From contig DRFG01000133.1 in NCBI GenBank assembly GCA_011050655.1, positions 1 to 45,664 of the forward strand: a stretch of 45,664 bases of DNA, read 5' to 3'. Both the position numbers and the translations under genes were made by a program. Each line of letters opens with the position of its first letter. The stretch's first letter is position 1. The DNA comes from Roseobacter sp. Lineage in GTDB: Bacteria; Pseudomonadota; Alphaproteobacteria; Rhodobacterales; Rhodobacteraceae. This document shows, piece after piece, positions 9,186 through 17,106 of this stretch. The notes beneath the pieces are model-generated. The model was not told the origin of the DNA. It made no database searches and was given only the letters and a program-made list of their open reading frames with translations.

Positions 9186-9218
9186 GTTCACTATATGTTC
9201 ACGTATGGTAGATGTCAT
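9186..9218 (-). promoter_or_regulatory. SOS promoter with LexA box for the radical SAM/UdgX operon
   Basis: GTTC-N7-GTTC at 9186-9200 is the alphaproteobacterial LexA box. Read on the minus strand it overlaps a -10 element TATAGT (9190-9195), which lies 17 bases downstream of a -35 element ATGACA (9213-9218). Each hexamer has five of six consensus bases. LexA bound here would block RNA polymerase. A start about seven bases past the -10 falls on the gene's ATG. Confidence 0.82.
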
Positions 9219-9295
9219 CCCTTGGTGTACACCCAGCCCTGCGCCCCAGTGTCGCAACGGGCGGGTTTATGCCTATAATCAGGTGCGCCCGCTGA

Positions 9296-9670
9296 TTATT
9301 TAGTCTCTAAGTTCGGATAAACCCGCCGCAGCGTTTCGATAAGCTTATCACTGCTCACTGGTTTTTTCACCACCCGGTCATCCGGGCCAAGAAAGCTGAT
9401 TTGTTCTGGATCATAAGCCGTAATGTAGACAAACGGGATACCGCGTTCACGCAAAATATCAGCCACAGGTTTGGAGGTTTTGTTTTGCCCCAAATTTACA
9501 TCGAGAAACGCGATATCAATCTCGCCCTCGCGGGCTTTTACCTTGGCATCCTCTAGGTGAATGCTCGGCCCGACAACATTGAAACCAATATCTTCTAGCA
9601 GATCGGTCATTTCAAAGGCCACAACGACTTCGTCTTCGACAATGAAAATATTCTGTGGGGTATGCGTCAT
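9296..9670 (-). CDS. Single-domain response regulator (CheY-like receiver)
   Basis: A stand-alone receiver domain of 124 residues with no output domain. Acidic residues Glu12-Asp13 (IVEDE), the phosphoacceptor Asp57 (FLDVNLG), a Thr in YITAYD near 89 and the lysine in VVKKPVS near 103 form the standard phosphorylation site. Its ATG overlaps the stop of the upstream histidine kinase (ATGA), so the two are a cognate pair made from one message. With no DNA-binding domain it must act by protein contact or as a phosphate shuttle. On a plasmid dedicated to polysaccharide this could tune motility or attachment, but that is inference. Confidence 0.92.
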   Translation of the reverse strand: MTHTPQNIFIVEDEVVVAFEMTDLLEDIGFNVVGPSIHLEDAKVKAREGEIDIAFLDVNLGQNKTSKPVADILRERGIPFVYITAYDPEQISFLGPDDRVVKKPVSSDKLIETLRRVYPNLETK

Positions 9671-10767
9671 TCGTCTGCCCGGCCTTCCGTCTGTTGCGGC
9701 ATCTCAAGATGCCATTCATATCCGCCCGGCCCAAAGACCGGCTCGATCTTTCCGCCTGTTTCCGCCTCAAGGGCGCGCCCTGTGATAAAGCTGCCAAATC
9801 CTGTCTCGCTGGGTTTTTCGGCGGCCGGTCCACCTGTTTCTACCCAATGAAGCTCAAGGAATAAACCATCGGCATTAGAGGTTTGTTCCCAAGTTAAGTG
9901 TACCCGCCCCTCAGGTACCGAAAGTGCGCCGTATTTCATCGCATTGGTGGCCAGCTCATAGAATGCCATAGAGAATGACAGCGCTTGGCGCGAAGGCACC
10001 TCGACCTCGGGTCCCGACAGGATGATCCGCCCGTTTCCGATTGGTTCCAGTACATCAGCGGCCACGGCCCCGACCGCAGCACGGTCCCATGAGGTGCCCA
10101 CCAATTTGGAATGCGCCGTGGCATAGGCGTTTAGACGTTGGTCGATGGTTTCGCGTACACCGCGCTGAATGCTCATCTTGCGCAGAGATTGGCTGACGAT
10201 GGATTTCACCACACTAAAGGCGTTCTTTACCCGGTGGTTCAGCTCGGCGATCAGAATGTTCTGTGCTTCGCGCAGTCTGCGTTCTTCGTCGATATCAATC
10301 AAGGCGACGGTTGCCCCTATCCGTTTGCCGTCCACATCCATTACCGGCTCGCCGATAATACGCATCCAGAACTGCGTGCCATCGCCGCGCTGGTAGTTCA
10401 CGTCGATCTGGGAATGGGCTTCGTTGTCTCGGATCACCCGTGCAAGAGGATATTCATGGCTTTCCACCCGGCGGCCATCCTCGTGGAACGAAACCCATTC
10501 ACCATAAGCATCCGCGTTTCCTGAATGAAGCACCGGATGGCGCACCATCTTTTTAACATGGCTGTTGCCATAGATGATCTTCCCCTCCGCGTCCGCCATC
10601 ACCACGCCAACCGGTACGGTCTCCATCACGGCTTCAAGAAAATTCAGCCGATGCGAGGCCTTATGCGTCTTGGTCTTATGCGCATCCCTCTCAACATTCT
10701 TCGCCGCCAGCTCTTCTTGTAAGCGCAAGAGCTCCGTCGCCATCTTGTCGGTGGGCTGTGTTGGCAT
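9667..10767 (-). CDS. PAS-domain HWE-family sensor histidine kinase
   Basis: A soluble sensor kinase of about 366 residues with no membrane segment. The order is a coiled-coil start, a PAS domain (about residues 40-165), then a HisKA_2/HWE kinase core. The phosphoacceptor His178 lies in AELNHRVKNAFSVVKSI, followed by FYELATNAMKYGAL (N-box) and GFGSFI. Such kinases are common in alphaproteobacteria, often with light- or redox-sensing PAS domains; the FMN-binding cysteine motif of LOV domains is not visible. I chose ATG 10767 over 10803 because AGGAAAC (reverse complement of 10771-10777) precedes it. The partner response regulator follows with a four-base overlap. The signal sensed is unknown. 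Confidence 0.9.
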   Translation of the reverse strand: MPTQPTDKMATELLRLQEELAAKNVERDAHKTKTHKASHRLNFLEAVMETVPVGVVMADAEGKIIYGNSHVKKMVRHPVLHSGNADAYGEWVSFHEDGRRVESHEYPLARVIRDNEAHSQIDVNYQRGDGTQFWMRIIGEPVMDVDGKRIGATVALIDIDEERRLREAQNILIAELNHRVKNAFSVVKSIVSQSLRKMSIQRGVRETIDQRLNAYATAHSKLVGTSWDRAAVGAVAADVLEPIGNGRIILSGPEVEVPSRQALSFSMAFYELATNAMKYGALSVPEGRVHLTWEQTSNADGLFLELHWVETGGPAAEKPSETGFGSFITGRALEAETGGKIEPVFGPGGYEWHLEMPQQTEGRADE

Positions 10768-10960
10768 TGTGTTTCCTGGGTGATTGGGACGGGGGTATGT
10801 CAAACGACATAGGTCTCAGAAAGGAAAATCCAATAGAGGGCAAGGATAATAGGCCGTTCAGGATGTCAGAGAATAGAACAGTTAACTATGATGATATCTG
10901 TCCAATTGGACTGGGTGTTAATGACATCTCTTCGGCGCTGATACGGGGAAATAACCCACA

Positions 10961-12841
10961 TCAACTCACCTGACTATCATTCTCTTGTACGTGGTATCCC
11001 TCAACCCGCGCAGCAATCAGCCGGCGCAGGCGCACCGTGTCAGCCTCGGTAATTGATCCTTGCAGCTCGCGTACCATTGATGCCACTTCGATCTGACTCA
11101 GCATTCCCTCTTGGGCGCGCAGGATTTTGGCGTGGGGCGTCGGCCGCAGGCTGTCATCGTCGATCAGCAGCTCTTCATAAAGCTTCTCGCCAGGGCGAAG
11201 ACCCGTAACCTTGATCTCAATGTCTCCAACGCCGGTTTTCGGGTCTTTCACCTTGCGACCCGAGAGCGTGATCATGCGATGCGCGATGTCGATGATCTTT
11301 TGCGGCTCACCCATGTCGAGCACAAACACATCGCCGCCCTTGGCATAGGCACCAGCGAGCAACACCAAGCGCGCGGCTTCGGGGATGGTCATGAAAAACC
11401 GTGTGACGTCTTTATGGGTCACGGTCACCGGGCCACCGCGGGCGATCTGCTTTTGAAACAGCGGCAAAACCGACCCTGACGATCCCAATACGTTACCAAA
11501 ACGCACCATGGCAAACTTTGTGGCATCATGGCGGGTCTGGGTATCCTGCACCACCAGCTCGGCCATGCGTTTGGTTGCGCCCATAATGTTTGTCGGGCGC
11601 ACCGCCTTATCGGTCGAAATCAGGATAAAGCGTTCCAGTTTGGCGGCAGCGGCGGCTTCGGCGACGACTTGTGTGCCCAGCACATTATTACGCGCGCCTT
11701 CCAGTTCATTTTCTTCGACCAAGGGCACATGTTTATAGGCGGCAGCATGCAGGATGATTTCCACCCCCTCTTCGGCAATCACGCCGGTCACGCGGGCCTT
11801 GTTAGTCACTGATCCCAGGCGGGCGATCACGGGAATACCCGTCGCCTTGGCTTCGGCCTGCAACTCTTGGTCAATGGTATAAAGCTGGAACTCACCCTGC
11901 TCGAACAGGATGATCCGCGCAGGGTTGCAATTAAGAAGCTGGCGGCAGAGCTCGGACCCGATAGACCCCCCTGCCCCGGTTACCATGACGACCCGACCCG
12001 CATAGGTCTTGGCGATTTCCGGCGTGTCGAGAGCAACCTTGTCGCGACCCAAAAGCTGGTCGGGTGCGACTGTATGCAAGCTTTGCATCAGACCTTTGCC
12101 CGACATCAATTCCACGTAGGATGGCAACACCCGCACTTCGACATCATAGGCCCCGAGTTTGGCAATCACCTCGTCACGCCGTTCTTTCGTCATCGAAGGC
12201 ACGGCCAGCAAAATTTGCTCGATGCCGCGCACAGAAATAAGTTTGCCCAGCTTATCTGGACCATAGACCGGCAACCCCGCCACCATGAGACCATGTAGCG
12301 TGGGGTTGTCATCTATAAAGAATACCGGCCGCGCCTCAGAGGCCTGACGCAAGGCTGCGGCCAGCTGAATACCCGCTGCCCCCGCACCATAAATCGCCAC
12401 AGGTTTGCGATTGCTGTGATTCTGGCTGACCCACCGAAGCAACGACAAACCACAAAGCCGGGCGCAGACCGCAAACATACAAAAGAATAATCCCAACAGC
12501 ACCGGCACAGAGCGCGGGGCCGACAAGTTCAGCACATAGCTCAGTATGATGGCGCTTCCGGTCAGGAACAGAGCCGCCAAAGCGATGTTTGCCATTGAAT
12601 GGGTATCAAAAGCATTGAGCTTGATCCGGTGCAGCCGCAGCGCCCAAATGATGCCCACCCCCCACATGGTCAAGACCGGAAACAGCACCCAGCTATCGGC
12701 AATCGGCATCCAAGGGGTCGCTGTGCCATATCTCAAGGCAAAGGCACAATAGAGTGCGATCGGCACAAGCAGACTGTCTACGGCCAAAAAGATGGCACGC
12801 TTCGCAGCCCTCGAAAGGTCATCGATGCTGTTGATATTCAT
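10961..12841 (-). CDS. WbpM/CapD-like membrane nucleotide-sugar 4,6-dehydratase
   Basis: A 626-residue inner-membrane enzyme. Four hydrophobic segments occupy about residues 17-130; a first Rossmann-like region has GAGAAG at 152-157; the catalytic SDR domain has GAGGSIG at 289-295. STDKAVRPTNIMGATK at 409-424 has Met in place of the usual catalytic Tyr, as in the WbpM large subfamily. WbpM converts UDP-GlcNAc to UDP-4-keto-6-deoxy-GlcNAc, the precursor of UDP-QuiNAc or UDP-FucNAc. The natural partner here is the reductase half of the fusion at 42884-44107. It is read in the same direction as repA, 261 bp downstream, with backbone-like GC-rich composition. It may serve both this plasmid's glycan and chromosomal ones. 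Confidence 0.9.
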   Translation of the reverse strand: MNINSIDDLSRAAKRAIFLAVDSLLVPIALYCAFALRYGTATPWMPIADSWVLFPVLTMWGVGIIWALRLHRIKLNAFDTHSMANIALAALFLTGSAIILSYVLNLSAPRSVPVLLGLFFCMFAVCARLCGLSLLRWVSQNHSNRKPVAIYGAGAAGIQLAAALRQASEARPVFFIDDNPTLHGLMVAGLPVYGPDKLGKLISVRGIEQILLAVPSMTKERRDEVIAKLGAYDVEVRVLPSYVELMSGKGLMQSLHTVAPDQLLGRDKVALDTPEIAKTYAGRVVMVTGAGGSIGSELCRQLLNCNPARIILFEQGEFQLYTIDQELQAEAKATGIPVIARLGSVTNKARVTGVIAEEGVEIILHAAAYKHVPLVEENELEGARNNVLGTQVVAEAAAAAKLERFILISTDKAVRPTNIMGATKRMAELVVQDTQTRHDATKFAMVRFGNVLGSSGSVLPLFQKQIARGGPVTVTHKDVTRFFMTIPEAARLVLLAGAYAKGGDVFVLDMGEPQKIIDIAHRMITLSGRKVKDPKTGVGDIEIKVTGLRPGEKLYEELLIDDDSLRPTPHAKILRAQEGMLSQIEVASMVRELQGSITEADTVRLRRLIAARVEGYHVQENDSQVS

Positions 12842-13102
12842 TGTGACAAACTTCTTTTATTTTAAAAAAGGGCAGACTTTAATAAAGGACTCTTACCAAA
12901 TTATAAGAGTTTTCAGAAGATGTTTCTGCCCTGCTATCAGGTGCTTGGCTGAAATACGCGTAAGCCACATGACGACCTCTCAAGATATAGAATATTGCAC
13001 TATGCTAGAGGCTATATAAGGTTCTCTTTCGAAAGAGAATATGCTGCATTGCAGAAAGCGATACAGCGGTTGAGGCTGTATTATTCAGCAAAACCGAGAG
13101 TT
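12842..13102. promoter_or_regulatory. Upstream region of the WbpM-like gene
   Basis: This 261-bp AT-rich gap lies between the end of repA and the WbpM-like gene, both on the minus strand. It should hold a repA terminator and a promoter for the dehydratase. The only clear structure is the 18-bp perfect palindrome at 13022-13039, listed separately. No gene is evident. Confidence 0.45.
13022..13039. repeat. 18-bp perfect palindrome
   Basis: TTCTCTTTC followed by its exact reverse complement GAAAGAGAA, with no spacer. A palindrome of this length is expected by chance well under once in 45 kb. There is no following T-run, so it is not a standard terminator. It may be an operator for the WbpM-like gene or a second centromere-like site; its TTTCGAAA core recalls the TTTCG/CGAAA arms of the palindrome at 17075-17106. 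Confidence 0.6.
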
Positions 13103-14122
13103 TTAACCGGCCCTGTCCTTCTCTGCCCGCATTTTAACGAATCCCAAGAACGCCGCATCTGCCGCCCGCAGCTTGGGCCTGCCAGAGGCGGCCCAGAACG
13201 CCCGCCAGTCGGCTTCCAGAGCATAGACATCAGCGCCTGGCATGACCGCCCGCGCGGTCTCCATCGCGCGATCCGACAATGGTGGCGCTTCGGGCCCGTC
13301 CTCGATCACGCTGCGCCGGGTAAAGCGGATCATATCGCCGGCTTCTTCCGCCATGCCATAATCGGGCAATTGATCAGCCTCGATCATGTCGCGCAGCATT
13401 TTGCGAAAGACCCGGCGTGGCGATGCAGAGCCGGATTTTTTCAATAGCAACTCGACCGATATCCGCCACGCAGGTTGGCGCCCGCAGTGTTTGCGCGCGA
13501 TCTCATAAACCCGCCGTTCTAGCGGTTTGCGCAGACGAAAATAATCACGGCTCAGCGTCAGCACCGATTTTGACAACACCGCACGGTACAGCCATTCCGA
13601 CAGGGTAACTTTGACGCTAACCATCCGACCACCCCGGGCGCGGCGCGCAATCTCCCAGCTCTCGATCAAACCAAAACCGCTGGTCACTTCCATGCCGCCG
13701 GTTTCCATATTGGTGGTAATGCGGGTGCCGGCCAACCGCTCGAATGCTTCGCGCAGACGCCGGTAGGAATCGCCGGATGTTTCACGATTCGTGGCGATCA
13801 GCATGTCATGCGCGCGCAGCGTCAGCGTACGCCCTACCGTGCGGCCCGCATTAATCGCGGCCATCAACTGACTAATGCAAAAGATCAGGATGTCCTTGTC
13901 GTGGATTGTCGCCAGCCCGCGCATGCTTGGGACCACGGTAATATCGGTACCATTATGGGTATAGCTCAGGATCCGCCGGTCCGGCTTGGTCGAGAGCGAA
14001 AAAATCGGATGCTCCATCGTGGCCAAATCGTCTTTGGGGATCGCGTCGAAAATATCGCAAACAAAAAAGTCCGCCTGATGCCGGTCGGGCAACAGGCCCA
14101 TTGCGGCCACGGGGTCTGACAT
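13103..14122 (-). CDS. repA: Plasmid replication initiator RepA (RPA family)
   Basis: A 339-residue initiator of the RPA/RepA family that drives many alphaproteobacterial low-copy plasmids. Recognisable stretches are MEHPIFSLSTKPD near the N-terminus, YTHNGTDITVVPS, and the winged-helix region KPLERRVYEIARKHCG. The protein should bind the iterons next to its gene and recruit DnaA and helicase. I chose ATG 14122 (MSDPVAAMG), preceded by AAAGGA, over a longer frame starting at 14191. It is divergent from parA, with the presumed origin between them, the arrangement expected of a RepA-type roseobacter replicon. A RepA-I assignment would need a tree, but the linked rhamnose operon fits it. Confidence 0.92.
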   Translation of the reverse strand: MSDPVAAMGLLPDRHQADFFVCDIFDAIPKDDLATMEHPIFSLSTKPDRRILSYTHNGTDITVVPSMRGLATIHDKDILIFCISQLMAAINAGRTVGRTLTLRAHDMLIATNRETSGDSYRRLREAFERLAGTRITTNMETGGMEVTSGFGLIESWEIARRARGGRMVSVKVTLSEWLYRAVLSKSVLTLSRDYFRLRKPLERRVYEIARKHCGRQPAWRISVELLLKKSGSASPRRVFRKMLRDMIEADQLPDYGMAEEAGDMIRFTRRSVIEDGPEAPPLSDRAMETARAVMPGADVYALEADWRAFWAASGRPKLRAADAAFLGFVKMRAEKDRAG

Positions 14123-14237
14123 CTTTATGTCCTTTGCCTGTTGGCAGACCCTGCATCTTTCGTGCTGGCCCCTGCCCTGATCACTGCTCAATGTTCCCTT
14201 TTTGGGAATCGTGGTTTTAGTAACACCACCCTAAAAG

Positions 14238-14246
14238 TTATCCACA
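14238..14246 (+). promoter_or_regulatory. DnaA box
   Basis: TTATCCACA is an exact match to the consensus DnaA-binding site. It sits 40 bp from the first iteron, the usual combination in RepA-dependent origins. Confidence 0.82.
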
Positions 14247-14286
14247 ACGGTTGTCCATCACTCAGCCTCGCACTGGCCTATTTTGA

Positions 14287-14352
14287 TCGGGGGATCAGAG
14301 TCGCTTTATCGGGGGTTCAGAGTCAGTCTTTCGGGGGTTCAGAGTCACTAGA
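14287..14352 (+). repeat. Iterons: three 22-bp direct repeats
   Basis: The core TCGGGGG(A/T)TCAGAGTC occurs at 14287-14302, 14309-14324 and 14331-14346, giving starts exactly 22 bp apart, about two DNA turns. All copies therefore face the same side of the helix, as expected for cooperative RepA binding. The six bases after each core vary. Confidence 0.87.
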
Positions 14353-14539
14353 GTTTGCTAAACTACCCGAAAGCCTTTGAATCACTGAGATAAATAAGTT
14401 TCCCAGATCGCCCTTAACTTGATAATAACACATCATAACACTGGGACGATTTTACATCACGTCTTTAAAACAGCCCAAATTACCCGGCAGATCCCCCCTA
14501 ATTTGCTAAGAAAAACAGATGCAGGACAGTTTTTCTTCC

Positions 14540-14581
14540 ATGTGATGTGTTTTATGGTACATAAGGGCAAACGCATCACAT
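14540..14581. promoter_or_regulatory. Inverted repeat upstream of parA, candidate autoregulatory operator
   Basis: ATGTGATG at 14540-14547 and its reverse complement CATCACAT at 14574-14581 flank a 26-bp spacer ending 14 bp before the parA start. Type Ia ParA proteins with N-terminal extensions repress their own promoters, and this placement fits such an operator. Function is inferred. Confidence 0.5.
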
Positions 14582-14595
14582 AAGCGGATTTCCCC

Positions 14596-15981
14596 ATGAG
14601 CGAGCCCCTGCCCCCTTACTTTAACATCGATCCCGATCAGGCCATGACCGAACTCGGCTCTCCCACCTCGTCGCAAGACTTCCACGCCATGGCCGAGGCC
14701 TGCGCCCGTGGGCGCCAAGACCTTGCCGGTCGGGGCATGGATGAGACAGGTCAGAAACGTCTGCGCCTTTTCTCAACGTGGGAAATCACCAAATATCTGA
14801 TCCCGATCGCCCAGGCCCATTTCCGCCGGGTGCTGCGCAACAATCCCGACCTTCCCCAAGGCTCCTCTGAAACTGCAGGCGGCGCCAAGTGGTTCACCCT
14901 CGACGAAGTCTTGCGCCTGCGTGCCCATTTCGGCGCCGAAGGGTCCAAGACCAAAGAGTACCGCCCCTACCGCCCCAAAGGGCTGCCCGCTAAAATCGTT
15001 TCAGTCGCGAATTTCAAAGGTGGCGTGGGCAAGACCTCGACCGCAGCGCATCTCGCCATGTCCGCCGCCCTTGATGGCTACAAGGTGCTGGTCATCGACC
15101 TCGATAGCCAAGGCTCCATGACCTCCATTTTTGGCGGCCGGATCGAGGATGAATGGGGCACCGTTTTCCCCCTTCTCGCCCGCCATTATGCCGAAGCCGC
15201 CCAAACCGAGAACCGCGCCAAGGCTGCCCGCGGCGAGGCACCTACCCCTCTGGATGACACGCTGTCCGAAGCGCTGAAGATCAACACCGGCGATCTGATC
15301 CGCCCGACCCATTGGCCCAATATCGACCTGATCGGTGCTCAGTTGAATCTTTATTGGGCCGAATTCCAGATCCCGGTCTGGCGCATGGCCACCCGCGGTT
15401 GGAAGCTGTGGGATGCGCTGACCGACCGGCTAGAAGCCGACGGCGTGCTGGATGACTACGATGTAATTTTTATCGACACGCCCCCTGCTCTTGGCTACCT
15501 CACCATCAACGGGCTTGCTGCGGCCGACATCCTGCTGGTGCCGCTTGGTGCCTCCTTTCTCGAATTTGACAGCACCGGCCGATTCTTCGACATGCTGCAT
15601 TCCACCTTTAATTCGATCGAAGAGGGCGAAAACATCGCGGCCCGTGCTTTGGGTCGTGAAGGGCTGCAATTCGAATGGGACGCAGTGCGCGCCGTGATCA
15701 CCCGATATGACGGTGCACAACAGGCAGAACTTGCGGCTCTGATACAGGCCTATTTGGGTAAAACCCTATCGCCGCACCGACAAGATTTTACAGCGCTCAT
15801 CGGGCAGGCTGGCGAAAGTGTCAACGGTATTTACGAGGCGGATTACCGCGATTTCAACCGCGAAACATACGCACGCGGGCGCCAGACCTTCGATTCAACC
15901 TATGCTGCCTTCAAGCGCCTGCTCATCGGTGCCTGGCACCGCGATGCCAAAGCAGCGAACGCAGTAGCAGCGGCTGGTTAA
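14596..15981 (+). CDS. parA: Plasmid partition ATPase ParA
   Basis: ParA hydrolyses ATP on the nucleoid to move ParB-bound plasmid copies apart. The 461-residue protein has the deviant Walker A motif KGGVGKT at 141-147 with signature Lys141, a Walker A' region VLVIDLDSQGSMT around 166-178, and a Walker B-like stretch VIFIDTPPALGYL near 292-304. About 130 N-terminal residues precede the ATPase, including a likely DNA-binding helix-turn-helix, which is the type Ia plan and suggests it also represses its own operon. ATG 14596 has only a weak ribosome-binding site (GCGGA). parB follows 46 bp downstream and is surely co-transcribed. Confidence 0.95.
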   Translation: MSEPLPPYFNIDPDQAMTELGSPTSSQDFHAMAEACARGRQDLAGRGMDETGQKRLRLFSTWEITKYLIPIAQAHFRRVLRNNPDLPQGSSETAGGAKWFTLDEVLRLRAHFGAEGSKTKEYRPYRPKGLPAKIVSVANFKGGVGKTSTAAHLAMSAALDGYKVLVIDLDSQGSMTSIFGGRIEDEWGTVFPLLARHYAEAAQTENRAKAARGEAPTPLDDTLSEALKINTGDLIRPTHWPNIDLIGAQLNLYWAEFQIPVWRMATRGWKLWDALTDRLEADGVLDDYDVIFIDTPPALGYLTINGLAAADILLVPLGASFLEFDSTGRFFDMLHSTFNSIEEGENIAARALGREGLQFEWDAVRAVITRYDGAQQAELAALIQAYLGKTLSPHRQDFTALIGQAGESVNGIYEADYRDFNRETYARGRQTFDSTYAAFKRLLIGAWHRDAKAANAVAAAG

Positions 15982-16027
15982 CCCCACCCGCCTCACCATC
16001 GTACCGCTCAAAAGAGAGGATAAAGAC

Positions 16028-17080
16028 ATGGCTAAACGTAAAAGACTGACCCCGCCCCGCAGCGATTACCTTGCCGGTGAGCCCGTACTAGAAACAGGAC
16101 CCGTTCTGCCGTTAGAGACAAAATCCATGTTTCCTACCTATCCTCATGGTGTGGCACCCAAAATGCGCAGCCCCAGCCCGCCTATCGCTCATGTCGCTGG
16201 TGACGCTGCTACCAGCGCTGCGTTGGCCGAGCTCACAGCCGAGCTTCAATCTGCTCGCGCCGAAGGCCGCATGGTGCAATCCCTACGCCCGGATCAGATC
16301 GACGCAGGTTATCTCGTGCGTGATCGCCTGATTGCTGATGACGAAGATATGGCCGCGCTGCGTGCCTCGCTACGCTCTCGCGGACAGCAAACGCCGATCG
16401 AAGTCGTTGCTACAGGGCAGGGGGGCTATGGCCTGATCTCGGGCTGGCGCCGTTTGACCGCGCTCAGCCAGCTGTATGCTGAAACCGGCCAAGACCGTTT
16501 CAACGCAGTTCTCGCGCTTGTCCGGCACCCCGTCGACGCCGCCGACGCCTATGTCGCTATGGTTGAAGAAAACGAGATCCGCGTTGGCCTGTCGTATTTC
16601 GAACGCGCCCGTATCGTTATGCGCGCAGTAGAAGAGGGGGTCTATACAGATTTAAAATCGGCTCTAAACGGTTTGTTCGGCAATGGTAGCCGCGCAAAGC
16701 GGTCCAAGATCAAAAGCTTTTTACCGGTGGTTGAACAGCTCGGACCGCATCTGACATACCCCGCCGCCATCGGAGAGCGTTTGGGCTTGGCGCTTTCACA
16801 AAAGCTTCAGGCAGATACAGGCTTGGGTCGCCAGATAATGCAAGCTCTGACGGAGCAACCCAAGACCCTAACCCCAGAAACCGAACAAAATCTCCTCAAT
16901 GAATTGCTTCAGACCCGATCCACGCCTGCGGCCATAGCAGCTTCCAAACCAGAAACCCCGGCCCGAGACATCCTCGCCCCTGGGCTCTGGCTTCAACGCT
17001 CCGCAACAACTCTTATCATTGGTGGGCCAGCCCTCACTCCTGAAATTGAAGCCCGCATTCGCGAAGCTCTCAAACCCTAA
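16028..17080 (+). CDS. parB: Plasmid partition protein ParB
   Basis: A 350-residue ParB/RepB/Spo0J-family centromere-binding protein. The N-terminal nuclease-like/CTPase domain runs from about residue 84 (SLRPDQID) and includes GWRRLTAL at 139-146, in the place of the usual GERR, and ENEIRVGLSYFERA at 181-194, the conserved box before the helix-turn-helix. The C-terminal third should dimerise. AGAGGA lies upstream of ATG 16028. The stop codon is inside a 32-bp perfect palindrome that I read as the parS site, so centromere and ParB gene are physically joined. ParA, ParB and this site form a self-contained partition cassette. Confidence 0.95.
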   Translation: MAKRKRLTPPRSDYLAGEPVLETGPVLPLETKSMFPTYPHGVAPKMRSPSPPIAHVAGDAATSAALAELTAELQSARAEGRMVQSLRPDQIDAGYLVRDRLIADDEDMAALRASLRSRGQQTPIEVVATGQGGYGLISGWRRLTALSQLYAETGQDRFNAVLALVRHPVDAADAYVAMVEENEIRVGLSYFERARIVMRAVEEGVYTDLKSALNGLFGNGSRAKRSKIKSFLPVVEQLGPHLTYPAAIGERLGLALSQKLQADTGLGRQIMQALTEQPKTLTPETEQNLLNELLQTRSTPAAIAASKPETPARDILAPGLWLQRSATTLIIGGPALTPEIEARIREALKP

Positions 17081-17106
17081 ATGTTTCGCGCGCGAAACAT
17101 TTAGGG
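17075..17106. other. 32-bp perfect palindrome at the parB stop: candidate parS centromere
   Basis: CCCTAAATGTTTCGCG at 17075-17090 is followed immediately by its exact reverse complement to 17106. The central TGTTTCGCG/CGCGAAACA closely resembles the half-sites of canonical parS (TGTTTCAC/GTGAAACA). The parB TAA is part of the left arm. There is no T-run after it, so a pure terminator role is less likely, though a hairpin in the mRNA could also protect or end the transcript. Confidence 0.83.

Larger units (their letters stand above)
14123..14595. other. Predicted replication origin region (oriV) between repA and parA
   Basis: This 473-bp gene-free stretch holds the parts of an iteron origin: a perfect DnaA box TTATCCACA at 14238-14246, three direct repeats at 22-bp spacing from 14287, then an AT-rich segment (about 14375-14480) suited to melting. 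A short inverted repeat TTCCC-ttttt-GGGAA at 14194-14208 lies on the repA side. An inverted partial copy of the iteron core, GATCCCCCC, occurs at 14490-14498. The parA-side inverted repeat is listed separately. Promoters for repA (minus) and parA (plus) must also lie here. Confidence 0.85.

Noticed and set aside
9272-9295. Hairpin AATCAG/CTGATT just after the response regulator stop as a terminator.
   Set aside because: The stem is six pairs and no T-run follows on the transcribed strand.
10900-10911. 12-bp perfect palindrome GTCCAATTGGAC upstream of the kinase gene.
   Set aside because: About ten palindromes of this length are expected by chance in the window, and nothing else supports a site here.
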